A stretch of 64,000 nt of DNA from Sambucus nigra (taxonomy: Eukaryota > Streptophyta > Magnoliopsida > Dipsacales > Adoxaceae). Of this stretch, positions 58,301 to 64,000 are shown piece by piece. The notes beneath the pieces were generated by a model. It saw only the letters and a list, made by a program, of their open reading frames with translations. It had not been told where the DNA came from and ran no database searches. Numbering within the stretch: the first letter of the stretch is position 1; every line of letters begins with the position of its first letter. The position numbers and the translations under genes were made by a program. The stretch spans positions 1,488,001 to 1,552,000 of the forward strand of contig CASBWL010000053.1 in the NCBI GenBank assembly GCA_949130495.1. The letters run 5' to 3'.

Positions 58301-58799
58301 CCTTCGCGTGTCACGGTGCGACCATTATCATCGTCCATTTATAGAACAGTTGTGTCATTTCTATGAGGCCCACCCCATCACTATTACTAAACCATATTTC
58401 CTCCTCATTCAACTAGAGCACCATGCTTATAGGGCCCTTGTTGCCCTCACCTTCTGACTCAATAATGCCCGATACCGATACCTCTTCACCCTTACCATTT
58501 CCTTTCTTACCCATACCCTAATACCCACCCGCCCATGGTCCACCGATGCTTTGCACCTCGTGATGAACTTTTCCATACAAGTGCATTGACCCCTTTAGAC
58601 TTTATCCAACAAGACGGACGCTTCAGTCTTGTTTGGGGGTGATTCGCATCACCCACTTTTTTTGCCACCCTGAGCTTTCATAGAACTTCTCTTTAGGGTG
58701 AGATTCCTTCAATCTGGATGAAGACATTAAAATTAGTTCTATCGGGAGGCATCCAGTCATTTCTTGTATGAATCTCATCCTGTTTGGGGGTGGTGTTTC
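58301..58799 (+). other. Non-coding tail of the Athila-like internal region
   Basis: C-rich sequence without coding signature. GTTTGGGGGTG occurs twice (58631 and 58782), the second just before the copia LTR. Such purine runs occur near the 3' ends of LTR elements, so this may be close to the element's polypurine tract. Confidence 0.35.
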
Positions 58800-59892
58800 T
58801 GAAATGGAGTGTACGTGCGTTCAAATAGAGATATTATTTAATTAAACTCAATTTTTAAAAATTAAGTCCTAAATATGCATCTAGGTGTGATTAGAGATGA
58901 TAAAGTCATTCAAGAACATTCAAACACACACATGTGAGGAAAAATCCCCCAAAGGGAGGAAAATCATTTATTTTCACTATAATTTTGTAAGATACGGTTA
59001 TACAAATTAAAATGAAAATACAGTGACTTAGAAATACCAACGGGTGTCGGTTCTGTAGTCGGCGGCTGGAACATTCCCTTTCCAGGAGGTCAGCAATGAA
59101 GAAGAAGGACGGTCTTCTCTACAAGTGTATGAACAAACACAAGGTGGTATTCTTGGGTTGCAAATGGATTCACAAAAGTTTAGAAAAGTTTGTGTGAATC
59201 AAAACATGAGTCATGGGACTCAAAAATACGAAGACTAGAGGTATTTGGACTCTCAAAATCGTCTCTCAAAGTCTTGTGAAATAACTCCCCTGAAGTTGGT
59301 TTTTACAGGAAAACAAATGAAGTGCTCCACTAAATTAAAACAATGCCAGCGTACAGGGTGCGCGAACCGGTTCGGGGTTCCTGTGAACAGGTGCCCCCCC
59401 CCCCCCCCCCCCGGAATCGGTTCGGCCCTCAGTTAGGGGAAAATCGCTGGAAATGGGGTTTCAAACACTTAGCAAAATTCCAAAGGATTTTCTTAGAATT
59501 ATCTCCATTTTCAAAGGCCAATGACTTCTTCACCATAGCTCGGATTGAGGGCAGTTTCTTCCATTATCTTTGTCATGGCAAGCTCTTCAACTTTCTAGTT
59601 GACCAGTCCTACAGATGGTGGCTATAAAATTACCAATTTTCCCTTGAACTTCCTTATCATGCCTTCTTTCGCTTTTTTGACTTCTCTTGCGTACCTCTTG
59701 TATTAGGAGACTAAAATCATGGAACGCGAAGTCATTGAGGAAGATGTGGGACACATATTGGAGATGATAGATGCTTGAATCCTGAAATTTGAATTGAGGC
59801 CATCGTGTGAGATCGTGTAGAGACGGGCCAAATGTAACGGCGTATGAGATATACAAATGTAAGATAACCGACATGAGAAATATGTCCTTTCA
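58800..59892 (-). repeat. 3' LTR of the right-edge copia element
   Basis: The plus strand starts TGAAATGG and ends CCTTTCA, so the ends form an inverted repeat TGAAA/TTTCA. The minus-strand start follows the purine tract directly. A 19-C homopolymer lies at 59394-59412. Frames inside are not genes. Confidence 0.75.
59394..59412 (+). repeat. Poly-C tract of 19 bases
   Basis: Uninterrupted C run inside the copia LTR. The neighbouring sequence repeats GGTTCGG on both sides. The length may be inexact because homopolymers are error-prone in sequencing. Confidence 0.95.
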
Positions 59893-59906
59893 AATCTCCC
59901 CCTATG
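59893..59906 (-). other. Polypurine tract of the right-edge copia element
   Basis: The minus strand reads ATAGGGGGAGATTTG directly before the LTR start. Confidence 0.8.
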
Positions 59907-61375
59907 TCTATGCTGTTACATACATAAAAAATCTAAATTATCGAATAACAAATTTGCCTATACATATCTACCCTTCCATGAACCCAAAAACTGGAAAGAT
60001 ACAAATGAATAAGTCTTCATCGTTTGATCTTCAAATCTTCAAAAATTTTCTCATCAGGGTGTGCAATTCAGTAATCATAAATGTAGTACCTACACTTATG
60101 AGATAAAGAAAATACCACGTGACATATCGAGCTTGAAATGAGCTAAACATAGATACCAATTTAAAATAGATCTTCAAATCTCAAAACTCAAAATAGATGC
60201 ACACGGAGTATGTCACAAGGAAATAAACTTGCTATTTTTGAATTTTTCAAAACACACAAAAATCAATAAATTACACCATGAATGAGATTAAAACAACCAA
60301 GTCAATGATAGCGAAAGTGTATGGGTGTGATCAAATTCGATTGGAAAATCAATGCATACAAACATGACATATGTGCACGATGAATATCGGATACTCCTAA
60401 TGAATGAACTCAAATTTTTCCTTTGGTGTAAAAACAATTATATGAGACATTGACTTAATCAAATCAACAAATAAAAACTAAAAGTGATTTCCACACAAAT
60501 AACGTCCAAAACGATTTCATGCTTATTCAGAACTTTGAAGGAAGTGAAAACCCGTTTTTAATTCTCCAACCAAACTCACTCATATATATTTTCTTTTAGA
60601 GGTAATCTAAATTCTCAAACTTTGGAGAATTCAGGGTGAAACCTAATGGTTCATATTTGACATGTCTTTCTTTTTATTGCCTTTAAATTTTTTCGGGCTC
60701 TTTTAACCTCTTTGGACCCCGGATAATAAAATTCATCCATATTTTAGGTCCTTTTTAATGGTGGCTTAGAATCGCAAAGGCTAAATGAACTTTCGTAGCC
60801 CTTCCCCGTTCTCAATCAAACACACAGTCTCACCCAAATGGTTTTTACATTCATTCCAATCTTGACAAGTTTTATCGCATATTGTACGTTGTATAGACAG
60901 AATTGAGATCGAAACACTCAAGTCAATATGTGATAGACAAGTACAAAAATCAAATATAAACGTGCATGTGTGCAGTAAAGGAGATAAGATTCAAACATGT
61001 AGAAAGATATCAGTAAGTACATCTCAAAGACTCCAAATAATGTAAAGCACGTGGATGAAATGATATAGCATCGCAAATCTCTATCAAACAGTCACATGAA
61101 TAAATGGAATGAAATTGTGACTCGGCTATCTTAAATGCTCATCCATAAATGGTGCAAAAAAATATACAAAAATCTTTTTGAATTTTTCAAAATTTTATCA
61201 AAATAAAATCTTTTTGTGCTTTTCTTAAAATTTTCTAAAAAGAAAATATTTTTGTATTTTTCAAATAAATGTAAAAAGAAAACGTAAATAAAATAAACTA
61301 ATGATACAATCTAGCAATAGGAATCAGATGATATGACAAAGGCAATGCATCCTAGGCTAGACACGGACCAACCAT
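59907..61375 (-). other. 3' untranslated region of the right-edge copia element
   Basis: AT-rich, with no reading frame of note. It shares several blocks with 18122-19858 (see that entry), so the two copia elements are related. Confidence 0.7.
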
Positions 61376-61985
61376 TCAGTCAACTATGAAAATTCCCAAA
61401 GACTTTCGAAGACTCTCGAATCTAAGGGCATCTAAAGTTTTTGTGAAAATATCGGCTAACTGACTGTCAGTGGGTACAAAACTCAGGGATACGACTTTAT
61501 CCTCAGCTAACTGACGTATAAAGTGCTCGCGTATACTGATGTGCTTTATGCGTGAATACTGGACTTGATTGTGGGATATGTGAATCGCGCTCGTGTTATA
61601 ACAGGAGATGGTCATGGTGTCCTATGATATCCCATAATCCTCCAGCATTTTCTTCATCCACAAGAGTTGTGTGCAACAACTCCCGGCGGTGATGTACTCA
61701 GCCTCCGCAGTGGACAAAGAGATGGAGTTTTACTTCTTGCTCAGCCAGGATACAATAGCCGAACCAAAATAGAAACACCCACCAAAAGTGCTCCTACAAC
61801 CATCCATATCGTCGACCCAATCTACATCTGAATAGGCGGACAAACGGTCATTGGTATCAAAGGAATACCAAATAACATATGAGAGAGTCCCACTCACGTA
61901 TTCGATAATACGTTTTAGAGTAAGTGTGACTCTTTCGAGGACACCTGATATCGTGCACATACTCCAATACTAAAGGCTATGTCAG
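61376..61985 (-). pseudogene. pol: Copia RNase H
   Basis: Two minus-strand frames. The first (61730-61960) has LSAYSDVDWVDDMDGCRSTF, which contains the first catalytic Asp, then GGCFYFG. The second (61376-61615) has SCYNTSAIHIS, where family members have CDN, so a catalytic Asp has become Tyr. It ends PTDSQLADIFTKTLD and SLGIFIVD, the natural C-terminus of the polyprotein. A TAA in place of a Lys/Gln codon lies near 61728. Confidence 0.87.
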
Positions 61986-62921
61986 GATGACTGGCAGTCA
62001 AGTAGAGAATACTACCTATCATACTCCGATACAAGGTTTGTTATACATTCTTGCATGAAGTGTCCTTACTAAGCTTGATAGAAGTACTCATAGGTGTACG
62101 TGCATGCTTAGTGGAGTCTAAACCAAATTTCTTCACTACGTCTCTAGCAGACTTGGATTGGGAGATGAACATCCCATCCTCTAGCTGACGAACCTAGAGA
62201 CCAAGGAGAAAATTAAGCTCACCTACCATGCTCATCTCAAACTCACTTTTCATCTCCTCCTCAAAGTGATGAGCATACTGGGATCACGTGGATCCAAAGA
62301 CTATGTCTTCCACATAGACCTGGGCAATCACAATTGCACCATCATCTCTCCTAATGAACAATGTCATATTAACTCCCCCTCTCTTGAAGTCACGGGTAAA
62401 GAGATAGGAAGTAAGCCTTTCGTACCAAGCATGAGGTGCTTGCTTCAAACCATACAAGGCTTTCCTCATATAGTAGACGTGCTCCAAGTTCTTAGGGTCT
62501 TCAAACCCTTTTGGTTATTCCACATAAACCTCCTCCTATAGAATGCCATTCAGGAAGGCACTCTTGACATCCATCTGATACATGTGATGGCGAGTAGTAA
62601 GCGGACGAACTAAAGCCTCACAATAGGAGCAAATGTCTCCTTAAAGTCTACAACTTCTATTTTTGTGTAGCCTTGAGAGACTAACCTAGCCTTGTTTCTG
62701 ATTATGGTACCATTTTCATCCATTTAATTCTTAAAAATCCAACTAGTACCTATCACATTAGTCTCACTAGGTCGGGGGATAAGTTCCCAGACAGTATTCT
62801 TCTTAAACTGAAGTAACTCATTCTGCATAGAAGATATCCAGTGTTCATCCTTGAGTGCTTCTTTGTGATTGTTGGGCTCGACATTGGACGTGTTGCAAAA
62901 ATGGCTAACAACATTCTCTAG
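61986..62921 (-). pseudogene. pol: Copia reverse transcriptase
   Basis: The minus-strand frame at 62284-62487 has YYMRKALYGLKQAPHAWYER, then the active site VYVEDIVFGST, where the family has YVDD; the first catalytic Asp is Glu. Further words are SEFEMSMVGELNFLLGLQV and RSMIGSILYLTASHPDIAFS. Stops break the frame at about 62283, 62190 and 62040. The N-terminal RT part up to 62900 is readable in pieces. Confidence 0.87.
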
Positions 62922-64000
62922 CTAAGCATGAGTCTTGACCCCCAGAGTGGGATCACCTATAATGGAGGCAGGGTCATGACTCTTGCACATCCAAGCATGT
63001 GTGTCCCCTAACACAGGAGTAGGGTCCCCAGAGTGTGGGTGAGGGAGAAGTAAATCAATGCCAGAAAAGTCCTCATCCTCACACTGAAGGTTAGGATCAA
63101 TAACCGTCGGAGGTTCGTCATCTTGAACAGTGACGCTTATTGATTCCATAACCTTACACCCCTTCAGGTTAAAAACCCGGTATGCTCTACTATTCGATGA
63201 ATATCCTAAAAATATTCCCTCGTCGCTCCGGGAGTCAAACTTTCCTAATTTCTCTCTATCCCGTAGGATGTAGCATTTACTCCCTAAAACACGAAAATAT
63301 GCAAGGTTGGGTTTCTTGCCAGTCCACAATTCATAAGGCATCTTAAGTGTGTGTGGTCGTAGATAAACCCTATTCACCTTGTGGCATGTACTAGACACTA
63401 CCTTTTCCCAAAATCTTCTAGAAACTCTATGACCTAGAACCATAGATCTAGACGTTTCTTGGATCGTCCTATTCTTTCTCTCAATAATCCCATTTTGCTG
63501 AGGATTCTTCATAGCAAAAACTCATGTTTGATCCCAAGGCTATCACAGTAAAGATCTACCTTTGCTTCCTTAAATCCTTTGCCATTTTCACTACGTATCC
63601 TATTAATAGTGACTCCTTGTTGATTTTGCAGTACATGGCACTTCGTCATTAAAAATTCTACAGCATCGGATTTCTCCCTCAGAAAACCTACAATCGAGTA
63701 TCTGGAGAAATCGTATACCATCACGAGGATATACCTCTTACCACCCAAACTCTCAGTACGAGTAGGACCCATAAGATACATGTGAATAAGCTCAAGTACT
63801 CAGGAGGTGGTAATGGAATGCAATTTCCTATGGGGGCTCCGAATTTTCTTTCCCATCTGACAGGGTCCACAAACCGTGGAAGTTGACTTTCCAAGTGATG
63901 GTAAGCCACGTACTAGGTCCTTTTTGGATAAACGAGTCAAATCTCTAACGTTGTGACCTAGACATTGGTGCCCTAAATCCATAGGAGTGATCGTGGCATT
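62922..64000 (-). pseudogene. pol: Copia integrase
   Basis: The minus strand shows the zinc finger (HQCLGHNVRDLTRLSKKDLV, then VCGPCQMGKK; 63800-63982). The core follows at 63509-63781 and the C-terminal region at 62922-63512. The first catalytic Asp (MDLMGP in relatives) is Tyr (MYLMGPTRTES). The second (RSDxG) is Glu (RSENGKGF). The final Glu in QNGIIERKNR is kept. A frameshift separates the zinc finger from the core near 63785, and another occurs at about 63510. Continues to the window edge towards protease and gag. Confidence 0.9.

Larger units (their letters stand above)
52989..58799 (+). mobile_element. Athila-like LTR element, 5' LTR and partial internal region
   Basis: Plus-strand element with an LTR of 2734 bp beginning TGATAAGCACCC, a form common in Athila-type elements. 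A primer site follows, then about 3 kb of internal sequence with one CCHC knuckle and no recognisable protease, RT or integrase. It interrupts TAT-2 gag and is itself ended at 58799 by a copia LTR. Its pol may lie right of the window, beyond the copia element, or it may be a non-autonomous derivative. Confidence 0.6.
58800..64000 (-). mobile_element. 3' part of a SIRE/Maximus-type copia element
   Basis: Minus-strand element running off the right edge. Visible in minus-strand order are integrase, RT, RNase H, a 1.5 kb 3' untranslated region, a polypurine tract and a 1093-bp 3' LTR. Integrase-before-RT order defines copia. Word choice (SKKDLVRGLPSLG, MGPTRTESLGGKRYILVM) and the long 3' non-coding region point to SIRE/Maximus. 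Gag, protease and the 5' LTR are outside the window. Confidence 0.88.

Overview
This window comes from a flowering-plant-type nuclear genome and consists almost wholly of nested LTR retrotransposons. I found no host protein gene, tRNA or rRNA. The plant assignment rests on the element lineages: Tekay-type chromoviruses with C-terminal chromodomains, TAT-lineage gypsy elements with a second (archaeal-type) RNase H and antisense reading frames, an Athila-like LTR, and SIRE/Maximus-type copia elements. The species cannot be named from sequence alone. Every coding region seen is broken by stops or frameshifts, so this is a layered fossil record of insertions.

Left stack (1-23072). A plus-strand Tekay element, Tekay-1 (901-10704, TSD ACCAA), sits inside the 3' LTR of an older minus-strand element (1-900 and 10710-18121). 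That older element has LTRs of about 2.9 kb and a 3.7 kb internal region with no coding signal (LARD-like). It in turn interrupts the 3' part of a plus-strand copia element (3' untranslated region 18122-19858, LTR 19859-21142). Next come a possible TAT-like LTR (about 21190-21764) and unassigned AT-rich sequence with palindromic TTCGAACGA clusters.

Middle (23073-33818). TAT-1 is a nearly complete minus-strand gypsy element with 416-bp LTRs. It has gag, protease, RT-RNase H, archaeal-type RNase H and integrase on the minus strand, and two antisense ORF regions on the plus strand downstream of pol. The first of these resembles the 'putative gypsy type transposon' family and contains a credible intron.

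Right stack (33819-58799). TAT-2, a second minus-strand TAT element of another family, is split into three pieces. Tekay-2 (38601-47915, TSD CTTCA) is inserted in its reverse transcriptase, and a 2.8 kb solo LTR (48947-51770, TSD GGCCA) is inserted in its protease. Its gag is cut at 52989 by the 5' LTR of an Athila-like plus-strand element that has a PBS and one CCHC knuckle but no visible pol.

Right edge (58800-64000). The 3' two-thirds of a minus-strand SIRE/Maximus-type copia element lies here: LTR 58800-59892, 1.5 kb 3' untranslated region, then RNase H, RT and integrase. Several of its catalytic acidic residues are replaced.

The most useful observations are the intron-bearing antisense gene of TAT-1, the exact one-unit (79 bp) length difference between the two LTRs of Tekay-2, the nesting order fixed by perfect target-site duplications, C-to-T-type stop codons throughout, and TTCGAACGA palindrome clusters shared by unrelated LTRs.
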